9,548 bases of DNA from Candidatus Woesearchaeota archaeon CG07_land_8_20_14_0_80_44_23 (GCA_002779235.1 PEXD01000061.1:1-9548); one strand, 5' to 3'. Shown: positions 1-6,476, counted from the first letter of the stretch. A program made the numbers and translations. The notes: generated by a model not told the origin, from the letters alone.

Positions 1-166
1 TGACTTACGTCAGTTTTACAACTAAGCCTTATATGGTTACAGCTCTTCGAGAACAAGTCTCGCTGCGGTGCAACGCCGCCATTTAATCGCCTCCCCTTGC
101 GTATAGCTCGGGGCATGTTATCAAGTCAGCAAAATTCTTGCGAATATTGCTCCATTGCGACTTAAT
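1..166 (-). ncRNA. Putative tracrRNA of the Cas12f system (5' part, runs off the window)
   Basis: This region lies directly downstream of the effector stop codon and has no convincing ORF. On the minus strand it folds into successive hairpins. Bases 150-129 form GCAA/TTGC plus ATTC/GAAT stems around a GCAA loop. Bases 113-93 pair GGGG with CCCC. Bases 79-65 pair CCGC with GCGG around a 7-nt loop. Bases 62-48 pair CGAGA with TCTCG. Bases 12-1 pair TGAC with GTCA around GTAA. Two loops (GCAA and GUAA) are GNRA tetraloops only if the minus strand is the RNA. The order of elements (GC-rich hairpin with TTGCA in the loop, then a TTCTCGAAGA-like hairpin followed by GTAACC) resembles, from memory, the published Cas14a1/Un1Cas12f1 tracrRNA. 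A TATA-like box inside the effector gene would start transcription near base 166. I see no T-run terminator, so the RNA probably continues left of base 1. An omega-RNA-like single guide is the alternative reading. Confidence 0.68.
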
Positions 167-1994
167 GAGAATGATTAAGCATTAAAGTTTTTAAACCTTT
201 CTGCGCTATGTTGAAAGCAGCATTATAATCTGCATTAAGTTCAATTCCACATTTATTGCATTTGAATAAAGAATAAGATGGTTTTTGTGCATTTGGTTTT
301 TTATATGGCCTTTGAGTGTCAACATGTTCATCTCCATTTATCGCACAATGGCTGCACATTTGGCTGGTTTTTTCTGGTGGAACATAAATGACAGGGATTC
401 CTTCTCTTTTTGATTTATATTCAATTAAAGTTGATAAATTTTTGAATGTAAATAATGCCAGTTTATATTTTTCTTTTTTTCTTTGTGCGAATCTTGCTTT
501 TTTAGGTTTTTCTAGTTGTTCTAAAGCAATCGCAAAATTCTTTTCTTTGGCAATTTTTACAATATCCTTTGATATTTGATGAAGGATTAAGTTGATTTTA
601 GGTTCTATTGCTCTTATTTGTCTTTGCTTTCTTAGTTTATTGCGCTTTCCTTTTAATAAATAGAGATGTTTTCTGTATGCAATCTTCATTCCTAATATTT
701 TGTTTCCTTTATAAAATTTTACTCCCGATGGTTTTTTATCGCCTTTTTTAAGTAATACCAAGCAGGCCAGATTAGTTATTCCGCGATCTATTCCGATTAT
801 TCCGTTTATTTCTTCATTGTTTCTTGATTCAGTTTCTGTTGTATATTGTAAATAAAAATCACATAAATCCGCATTTGGATTTTCAAGCCGTATTTTTTCA
901 ATTTCATAATTCCTGAGTTTTGAATATTCCCGCTTAATTTTTCTAAGGACATAAGCGTATTTTGGTTTTTGAGTTTTGATTAATTCAATTCTGCTTTTAA
1001 AAAAAGATTTTCCGTGTTCATTTTTCACATTAGTTCCCGAAAAATTAAATTCGTTTGGTAAATTTTTTGAAATAGAAATCTTTACTTTATTAGATGCAAA
1101 ATCAAATTTTATTCCTGCGGGAAATATCATAAGGCGGTTTCCCTTAAAGTGAATGGGTGTTTTCTTTCTTAAGGATTTTTCTTCGCGTTCAATATTTCTG
1201 GTTAAAGATTTTATTTTTCCCCGAACAAATCTTAAAGTATAACCGCGGTTTATTGATTCTTGCCCGCTTTTTGATAAGTGAATATATCTTTTTTCTCGTT
1301 GATGTGGTTTAAGGGACAGCTCAATTCTTTTTTGAGGGTCTGAGAATATATCCTCAAATTCTTTAAGTCTTAACTTTTGATTAAAAATGCTTTTTAATTT
1401 TTTTTGTCTTTGTTTTTTTAGGGCATCCAGAAGCTGAAATGCATCTCGGATTGCATAATTATAATGTGTGGAAGAAAGTTCTTTTGTTGAATTAAAAATG
1501 TTATACTTTGGCTCAACTTTTCTTCCGCGTGTAGAATAAATTTTTTTTCTGATGCCATTCTCGCCAAATTCTTTTAGATAACACTCATTACATATTTTAG
1601 AATTATCTTTTTCATTTGCGTAGGCAACTTCTTTTTCTTCTAAGCAAAAAACACATTTTGCTTTTGGAAATGTCCATTTTTTTGTGTTTTTATCTTTTAA
1701 TCCGATAAATTTGTAAGGAGAACGAATTTTATCAGATATTCTTGCAGCGAAAGTAACAGCTTTTGAATAATTGTCAAAGTATTCATTGAGTTTTTTCTTA
1801 TCTAATTTATTCTCAATAAATAATTTAAATTTGATTCCGAGAATCAGTGAATGTTCTTTCTTATTGTGAATAGAAATTGCCTTTGATACGGCTTCATCTT
1901 CGCGGATACTGCCTTTTGATATTTTATTAATTAAATTTTTAGAAATTTTTAACTCTTTATTGCAATATGAACAAAAAAAATGTTTTTCATCCAT
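162..1994 (-). CDS. cas12f: Cas12f/Cas14-type miniature CRISPR effector nuclease (type V-F)
   Basis: RNA-guided DNA nuclease of the Cas12f (Cas14) family, 610 aa. The split RuvC site is clear: D403 in GIIGIDRGITNLA, E492 in FAIALEQLEK and D589 in ELNADYNAAFNIA. A zinc ribbon (C547/C550 and C579/C582) sits between RuvC-II and RuvC-III. The N-terminus carries a C2H2-like cluster (C8, C11, H43, H48) and a CxxC-CxxC module (C114/C117, C135/C138), which ordinary transposon TnpB proteins usually lack. Residues about 140-290 are very basic and helical, suiting RNA binding. At 610 aa it is longer than typical TnpB (about 400 aa) and far shorter than Cas12a. An upstream in-frame ATG at 2021 would add nine residues. 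I chose the ATG at 1994 because GGAGG (2006-2002) sits 7 nt before it. The start overlaps the cas4 stop by 8 nt, so translation is probably coupled. Assignment to the Cas12f2 (Cas14b) branch rather than f1 or f3 is a guess. Confidence 0.88.
   Translation of the reverse strand: MDEKHFFCSYCNKELKISKNLINKISKGSIREDEAVSKAISIHNKKEHSLILGIKFKLFIENKLDKKKLNEYFDNYSKAVTFAARISDKIRSPYKFIGLKDKNTKKWTFPKAKCVFCLEEKEVAYANEKDNSKICNECYLKEFGENGIRKKIYSTRGRKVEPKYNIFNSTKELSSTHYNYAIRDAFQLLDALKKQRQKKLKSIFNQKLRLKEFEDIFSDPQKRIELSLKPHQREKRYIHLSKSGQESINRGYTLRFVRGKIKSLTRNIEREEKSLRKKTPIHFKGNRLMIFPAGIKFDFASNKVKISISKNLPNEFNFSGTNVKNEHGKSFFKSRIELIKTQKPKYAYVLRKIKREYSKLRNYEIEKIRLENPNADLCDFYLQYTTETESRNNEEINGIIGIDRGITNLACLVLLKKGDKKPSGVKFYKGNKILGMKIAYRKHLYLLKGKRNKLRKQRQIRAIEPKINLILHQISKDIVKIAKEKNFAIALEQLEKPKKARFAQRKKEKYKLALFTFKNLSTLIEYKSKREGIPVIYVPPEKTSQMCSHCAINGDEHVDTQRPYKKPNAQKPSYSLFKCNKCGIELNADYNAAFNIAQKGLKTLMLNHSH
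188..202 (-). promoter_or_regulatory. Predicted archaeal promoter for the tracrRNA, inside the cas12f 3' end
   Basis: The minus strand reads AGAAAGG followed by TTTAAAAA (bases 195-188), a plausible BRE plus TATA box. A start 26 nt downstream of the box centre falls at about base 166, on the effector stop codon. This would let the guide-scaffold RNA be made independently of the cas operon. It is a motif match in AT-rich DNA, so the confidence is moderate. Confidence 0.42.
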
Positions 1995-2571
1995 AGCATA
2001 TCCTCCTATAACAGCAGTCAATACACCTGTTCTTGAATTCTGTTGGTTCCGGAATTATTTCATTCTGAATTATTGACTTTATTTTGCTCATCAGCTCAAA
2101 TATTATGTGCTTATCTTCAAGATTAATTCTGACCAGTTCGTTTGACTTTAAATATTTTATGTATCCGCAATCAACCCTGTAATGCAGCACCTCTTCAATC
2201 AAAAATCCTTCAAGCAGAAGTTGTATCTTCTGCGTCCTATAAACTTTTGGTGGCCGGTAGCTGTATTTAAGCTGAACGGGAAAAGCGGATTTGTTTGAAA
2301 AATCAATTGCTATGCAATCCGCTTTTGTTATTATGCCTAAATTTGACTGCAAGGTTACATTATAGATTTTTGTTAATTTGCTTTTTTCATATTTCTTAAT
2401 TATTTTTGTTCGCTCGGTTTTCTTGAATTCTCTGTCTTTTTCAAGCCCTTTTTCCTGCTTAGCGCCTTTTGTTTGCGGCCTCTTAAGAGTATACGTAAAA
2501 TAAATAATTCTGGGGCAATAATCATAATTCATAAAATCAGAAGCTGACAAAAGACCTGAGCTTTCAATCAT
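1987..2571 (-). CDS. cas4: Cas4 PD-(D/E)XK family exonuclease, CRISPR adaptation
   Basis: Cas4 helps Cas1-Cas2 choose and trim PAM-containing prespacers. The four iron-sulfur cysteines are visible: C19 in the N-terminal YDYCPR motif, and C183, C186 and C192 at the extreme C-terminus (CIDCCYRRIC). D85 in GIITKAD is the expected metal-binding aspartate, followed by PVQLK (Q100, K102) and the helix around Q117 with EE at 126-127. The usual PVExK motif has Gln instead of Glu here, which may weaken or alter the nuclease. The length (194 aa) is normal for the family. The chosen ATG is one base after the cas2 stop (TAAAATG), as at the cas1/cas2 junction. An alternative ATG at 2589 would add six residues and overlap cas2. 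The 3' end overlaps the effector start by 8 nt. Confidence 0.88.
   Translation of the reverse strand: MIESSGLLSASDFMNYDYCPRIIYFTYTLKRPQTKGAKQEKGLEKDREFKKTERTKIIKKYEKSKLTKIYNVTLQSNLGIITKADCIAIDFSNKSAFPVQLKYSYRPPKVYRTQKIQLLLEGFLIEEVLHYRVDCGYIKYLKSNELVRINLEDKHIIFELMSKIKSIIQNEIIPEPTEFKNRCIDCCYRRICYG
2002..2006 (-). promoter_or_regulatory. Strong Shine-Dalgarno site of cas12f
   Basis: GGAGG lies within the end of cas4, 7 nt upstream of the ATG at 1994. It is the clearest ribosome-binding site in the cas operon and decides the effector start in favour of the shorter protein beginning MDEKHFFC. Confidence 0.8.
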
Positions 2572-2572
2572 T

Positions 2573-2860
2573 TTATCCCACAATAACAAAGTCTTTCTGT
2601 TTTAATCTTTCTTCGTCAAAATTTCCAATTATGAATCTTGAATTAAAGCAAGAAGCACACGAAGGAATCATAAAAACGCAATCTGATTCCTTAAGACAGA
2701 GCGATTTTAGTTCAATAGACAGCGCTTCGGCGCGGTTCCTGCTTAAATCGCCTATAAATGCACTTTTCTGTATGCGAAAAAGCCCATAATCTTTGCATTT
2801 TCCTATAATTTTAGAACGAGTTGAATTTTCGCTTATGTCATAGATTATCCAATACAGCAT
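2573..2860 (-). CDS. cas2: Cas2, CRISPR adaptation
   Basis: Cas2 forms the dimer that bridges two Cas1 dimers in the spacer-integration complex. The protein is 95 aa, the normal size, with the first beta-strand LYWIIYDIS containing the conserved D8, then the helix SRSKIIGKCKDYG-like stretch and the RIQKSAFIG strand typical of the ferredoxin-like Cas2 fold. I chose the ATG at 2860 because it lies one base after the cas1 stop, is preceded by AGAGG (2870-2866) and gives the canonical N-terminus. An upstream ATG at 2905 would add 15 unrelated residues and overlap cas1. The C-terminal half has a CxxC pair (PSCASCF), uncommon but not unknown in Cas2. Identification is firm from sequence pattern and context. 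Confidence 0.93.
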   Translation of the reverse strand: MLYWIIYDISENSTRSKIIGKCKDYGLFRIQKSAFIGDLSRNRAEALSIELKSLCLKESDCVFMIPSCASCFNSRFIIGNFDEERLKQKDFVIVG

Positions 2861-2861
2861 T

Positions 2862-3815
2862 TTAGCCTCTGTATATGAATGGTTTATAATCTGGTGATTG
2901 CTCAAGAATAAATCTTACAAGTTCCCTTGACTTTTCAAGAATTATGCTTTGGAAACTCATTTTTTTGTTGTTAAATAAAATTTCAAGGTTAAGTCTTTCC
3001 AATACCATCTTGATTATTTTTTCCCGTCCTTTTTTTGTAAGAAAAATCTCTTCGCCAACGCATTCTAAATCCGAATTGTCCATCTGTTTTTGTACAAATA
3101 AGTTTATTATTGCTCTATCAACTATTGGCTGCCTGAATGGCTCAATCATATCTAAAACCAGTGAAGGCTTTCCGTATCTGTCTGTATGAAAAAAACCGAG
3201 ATATGGATCTAAACCTGATATTATGCAAGCCCGCTCTATTTCAGAGTAAAGAATGCCATATCCATAATTTAAAGAAATGTTAAATATGTCTTTTGCTTCA
3301 TGGTCTCTCTTATCCAACGGCACTATTCTTGAAATGCACGAGAAATATATTGATGCTGTCTGTCCTTCTATGCCCAATAATGATTCTCTTACTTCATCAA
3401 TATTCTTTCCGTTAATTAAATCAATATGCTTGAAAAGATTTTCAATCTGGGCTATTTCCGTATTGAAAATGCCGTTTCTAGTCTTGCTTAGTGATTTAAG
3501 CAAATTTTCTTGATTTCTTAATTTTCCAATTATTAATGATTTTACAATAAAAAAACCTTTTTGCGACAAATATGATTCTGCTTGCTTTTTTCTGGTTAAG
3601 GTTGTTCCTCCTAGTTTGCAAGGGTAAATTCTTCCGAATGGATTACCAAATTTATTTGTAAATACAATATCGATATTATTCTCCATCGCAAGCTTGACTG
3701 CACTCGAGGATAATGAGCATGGACTAACTACTTTTATCTGGTCAATTATATCTGCAGAATACTCATCGGTTTTTTCTTTATTTTTAATAGTAAAGCAATT
3801 GCCTTTTTTTCCCAA
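2862..3815 (-). CDS. cas1: Cas1 integrase, CRISPR adaptation (true N-terminus may lie upstream)
   Basis: Cas1 is the integrase that inserts new spacers into the CRISPR array. Numbered from the TTG at 3815 (317 aa), the catalytic glutamate is E150 in LLGIEGQTAS, the histidine is H210 in DPYLGFFHTDRYG, and the acidic pair D222/E225 lies in LVLDMIEPFRQP. These are the hallmark residues of the family. There is no ATG or GTG start in the frame. TTG at 3815 has GGAG five bases upstream and is the first conventional start. However, the 11 in-frame codons before it encode IQLILDDFGVF, which matches the usual first beta-strand of Cas1. The native protein therefore probably starts further up, perhaps at ATT 3848 (328 aa). 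It is the first gene of the operon, ending one base before the cas2 ATG. Confidence 0.93.
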   Translation of the reverse strand: MGKKGNCFTIKNKEKTDEYSADIIDQIKVVSPCSLSSSAVKLAMENNIDIVFTNKFGNPFGRIYPCKLGGTTLTRKKQAESYLSQKGFFIVKSLIIGKLRNQENLLKSLSKTRNGIFNTEIAQIENLFKHIDLINGKNIDEVRESLLGIEGQTASIYFSCISRIVPLDKRDHEAKDIFNISLNYGYGILYSEIERACIISGLDPYLGFFHTDRYGKPSLVLDMIEPFRQPIVDRAIINLFVQKQMDNSDLECVGEEIFLTKKGREKIIKMVLERLNLEILFNNKKMSFQSIILEKSRELVRFILEQSPDYKPFIYRG

Positions 3816-3868
3816 GAATACTCCAAAGTCATCAAGTATTAGTTGAATATTTTTTTTATAAAATTATG

Positions 3869-3876
3869 TTTATAAA
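3869..3876 (-). promoter_or_regulatory. Predicted promoter of the cas1-cas2-cas4-cas12f operon
   Basis: TTTATAAA (palindromic core) preceded by AAAGATA on the minus strand makes a good archaeal TATA box. The predicted start, about 25 nt downstream, is near base 3848, where the putative extended cas1 frame begins. A second box-like TTTTATAAAA near 3855-3864 would place the start near 3834 and leave a short leader before the TTG. Both fall in the 105-nt divergent region shared with alaS. Confidence 0.6.
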
Positions 3877-3923
3877 TATCTTTCTGTTGCTCGAATTGTG
3901 TAATCATATATTTTTTCAAAACC

Positions 3924-3930
3924 TTTATAT
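3924..3930 (+). promoter_or_regulatory. Predicted alaS promoter, leaderless transcript
   Basis: TTTATAT preceded by the BRE-like CAAAACC (3917-3923). The box centre is 27 nt before the alaS ATG, which places transcription start at or next to the start codon. No Shine-Dalgarno sequence precedes the gene, consistent with leaderless translation. Confidence 0.62.
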
Positions 3931-3953
3931 TCTCCTATTTTATCCTTTTTCTT

Positions 3954-6470
3954 ATGCTTTCAGACAAGGAAGTCAAGAAGGAATTGAGGAAAATCACAGG
4001 GGCAAGCCCCGAGAAGTATTATCCTGTTGATGTTTTGAAGAGCGAGGGCTATTCAAGGTTTCAGTGCGAGAAGTGCCAAAAATATTTCTGGAGCATAAAC
4101 CCTTCAAAAGTTTGCGGGGACCCTGCCTGTTCAGGCGGCTTCAGGTTCATCGGCAACAGCCCTGCAAAGCATAAGATGACTTATGTTGAGGTGTGGCAGG
4201 AGTTCTCAAAGTTCTTTGAAAAGAGGGGCTACACCCCGATAAAAAGGTATCCTGTTGCTGCAAGGTGGCGTGATGACACTGACTTTGTCCAGGCCTCTAT
4301 TTATGACTTCCAGCCATTTGTGGTTTCAGGCGAGGTTGAGCCGCCTGCAAACCCCCTCGTTGTGCCGCAGTTCTGCCTTCGTTTCAATGACATTGACAAT
4401 GTTGGCATAACAGGCGCCCACTACACCGGCTTTGTGATGATTGGGCAGCACGCTTTCAAGGCACCTGAGGACTTCAACCAGAAAAAGTATTTCACAGACA
4501 TTTACGAATGGCTTACAAAGGCGCTTGGAATTTCGAAGGATGAAATCACATTTCACGAGGATGCCTGGGCAGGCGGCGGAAATGCCGGAATCTGCATGGA
4601 ATTCTTCTCCCGCGGATTGGAATTAGGAAACCAGGTTTACATGAAGTATGAAATTACTGAGGATGGACTAAAGCCGCTGAAACTGAATGTGCTTGACATG
4701 GGAATGGGGCATGAAAGAAATGCCTGGTTCACAAATGCCACCAGCACGAGCTACGAGGCAGTCTTTCCAAAAGTCATGAGGCATCTGTATAAGACAACTG
4801 GCTTCAGCACAGACCAGAACCTCATGAAAAAGTTCCTTCCCTATGCATCCTACCTCAATGCTGATGAGGTTGAGAACATTGAGAAAGTGTGGGGAGAAAT
4901 TTCTGAAAAAATCAATGTTCCAAAAGATGAATTAAAGGAGAAGATTGGAAAGTCAGCTGCACTATACTCAATTGCAGAGCACTCAAGAAGTTTGCTTTTT
5001 GCAATCTCAGACGGCGTTCTTCCGAGCAATGTTGCCGGCGGCTATAATTTAAGGATTATTTTACGGCGTGCGCTTTCATTGATAGAAAAAAACAATTGGA
5101 ATATCTTCCTTCCTGAATTGTGCAGGATTCATGCAGAAGAATTGAAGCCCTTGTTCCCTGAACTTTCAGAGAATCTTAAGGAAGTTTCAGAAATCCTTGA
5201 ATTTGAAAAAGAGAAATACCTTGAGACAAAGGAGTCCTCAAAGAGGATTGTTGAGCAGCTCATAAACAAAAAAATAACAACTGACGCACTTGTTGAGTTG
5301 TATGACAGCCACGGCATAAGCCCTGACTACATAAAGGCGGAGTTCAGGGCGCATGGAAAGGAGATTTCTGTGCCTGACAACTTCTATGCCCTTGTGGCAG
5401 AGAGGCACAAGAATGCAGTTCAGAAGACAGCGACAAAGAAGGCAGAGAATATTGAGCTGCCCGGGCTTCCTGCAACAGATGGCTTGTACTTCGGGGATTA
5501 CAAAAAAATAGATTTCTCTGCAAAGGTATTGAAGATTGTGGATAAAGAAGGAAAGCATTATGCTGTGCTGGACAGAACCGCTTTTTATCCCACATCAGGA
5601 GGGCAGCTCTCTGATACAGGCACTTTGAAAAATTCAAAAGTTACAGAAGTTTTCAAGCAGGGAAACATCATAGTCCATGTTGTTGAGAATCCAAAATTTA
5701 AGGCAGGAGATAGAGTAAATGGAGAGGTTAACTTTGAAAGACGGCTTCAGCTTGCCCAGCACCACACAACAGCGCACATAGTGAACGCAGCTGCAAGGAA
5801 AATTCTCGGCAATCATATCTGGCAGGCCGGCGCTTCAAAGACATTGGAGCACGGACGGCTGGACATCACCCACTACAAGCAGCTTGAGGATTCAGAGCTT
5901 AAGGAGATAGAGAAAAAGGCAAATGAAATTGTCAAAGATAATATTCCAATAAAGAAATTTTTCCTTCAAAGGAATGAGGCGGAAAAGCGCTACGGCTTCC
6001 GCCTTTACCAGGGAGGGGCAGTGCCTGGAAAGGAGATAAGAATAGTGGAGATTCCAGGGATTGATGTTGAGGCCTGCGGGGGCACTCACCTGAATTCAAC
6101 AGGAGAGGCAGGCAGGATTAAGATAGTAAAGTCCTCAAAAATTCAGGACGGGATTATCCGTCTGGAATTTGTTTCTGGAAAGGCTGCTGAGAGGGCAAGC
6201 TCAAGCGAGGCAGGAATCATCAAAGAATTAACTGAAGCCCTCAAATGCGAGAGAGACGAAATACCTGGCAGGGTGGAAGAGCTTTTCCAGAAGTGGAAAA
6301 AGATTGTGAAGAAGGGAGAGCCAAAGGGCTCTTTCAAATTAGAGTCAAGGGAAAAAATCAGAGGCACTGACAAGGAGATAATCGCAAAAGCGTCTCATTT
6401 ATTGAAAACCCAGCCAGAGCACATAGCGAAGACAGTGAAGAGATTCTTAGAAGAAATAAATAATAAATAA
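3954..6470 (+). CDS. alaS: Alanyl-tRNA synthetase, archaeal type, without a normal C-Ala domain
   Basis: Class II aminoacyl-tRNA synthetase that charges tRNA-Ala and clears mischarged Ser/Gly. An archaeal-style cysteine cluster (C38, C41, C54, C59) precedes the catalytic core. Motif 2 is around PQFCLRFNDIDNVG (139-150) and motif 3 around DMGMGHERNAW (248-258). The tRNA-binding middle domain includes AEHSRSLLFAISDGVLPSN (341-359). A beta-barrel around 515-600 leads to the editing domain, whose zinc ligands H604 and H608 (HTTAH) and C708 and H712 (CGGTH) are intact. The protein is 838 aa against roughly 900 for many archaeal AlaRS. After residue 790 the usual C-Ala region is missing, replaced by about 48 residues that resemble the preceding helical segment. 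The start at 3954 is supported by the promoter spacing. The gene is a housekeeping neighbour, divergent from the cas operon. Confidence 0.96.
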   Translation: MLSDKEVKKELRKITGASPEKYYPVDVLKSEGYSRFQCEKCQKYFWSINPSKVCGDPACSGGFRFIGNSPAKHKMTYVEVWQEFSKFFEKRGYTPIKRYPVAARWRDDTDFVQASIYDFQPFVVSGEVEPPANPLVVPQFCLRFNDIDNVGITGAHYTGFVMIGQHAFKAPEDFNQKKYFTDIYEWLTKALGISKDEITFHEDAWAGGGNAGICMEFFSRGLELGNQVYMKYEITEDGLKPLKLNVLDMGMGHERNAWFTNATSTSYEAVFPKVMRHLYKTTGFSTDQNLMKKFLPYASYLNADEVENIEKVWGEISEKINVPKDELKEKIGKSAALYSIAEHSRSLLFAISDGVLPSNVAGGYNLRIILRRALSLIEKNNWNIFLPELCRIHAEELKPLFPELSENLKEVSEILEFEKEKYLETKESSKRIVEQLINKKITTDALVELYDSHGISPDYIKAEFRAHGKEISVPDNFYALVAERHKNAVQKTATKKAENIELPGLPATDGLYFGDYKKIDFSAKVLKIVDKEGKHYAVLDRTAFYPTSGGQLSDTGTLKNSKVTEVFKQGNIIVHVVENPKFKAGDRVNGEVNFERRLQLAQHHTTAHIVNAAARKILGNHIWQAGASKTLEHGRLDITHYKQLEDSELKEIEKKANEIVKDNIPIKKFFLQRNEAEKRYGFRLYQGGAVPGKEIRIVEIPGIDVEACGGTHLNSTGEAGRIKIVKSSKIQDGIIRLEFVSGKAAERASSSEAGIIKELTEALKCERDEIPGRVEELFQKWKKIVKKGEPKGSFKLESREKIRGTDKEIIAKASHLLKTQPEHIAKTVKRFLEEINNK

Positions 6471-6476
6471 AAAGAA
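6455..6476 (-). terminator. T-rich terminator of the 88-aa gene, overlapping the alaS end
   Basis: Directly after the small gene's stop codon the minus strand reads CTTTTTATTTATTATTTATT, a T-rich tract of the kind that ends archaeal transcripts. It coincides with the last AAT/AAA codons of alaS, so the two convergent genes share the spacer. I see no matching T-run for alaS on the plus strand. Confidence 0.45.

Noticed and set aside
1..161. CRISPR array or tRNA gene at the left edge
   Set aside because: I found no direct repeat with spacers in this stretch, and no cloverleaf with a T-arm GTTCGA-type motif in the right place. The hairpins fit a scaffold RNA better.
1..2021. Simple IS200/IS605 transposon carrying tnpB with its right-end hairpins
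   Set aside because: The effector is translationally overlapped with cas4 and follows cas1-cas2. It is longer than TnpB with extra N-terminal zinc clusters, and no tnpA or matching left-end structure is seen upstream of it.
1995..2021. Longer effector start at 2021 (nine extra residues, MTAVIGGYA)
   Set aside because: The GGAGG ribosome site lies inside this extension and serves the ATG at 1994. The extra residues overlap cas4 deeply.
3277..3513. Plus-strand 78-aa ORF opposite cas1
   Set aside because: It lies wholly within the conserved Cas1 frame on the other strand, with no promoter or ribosome site.
5238..5637. Overlapping minus-strand ORFs of about 100 aa inside alaS
   Set aside because: They are antisense to the conserved AlaRS frame, Cys/Leu/Ser-rich with no recognisable domain, and typical of shadows.
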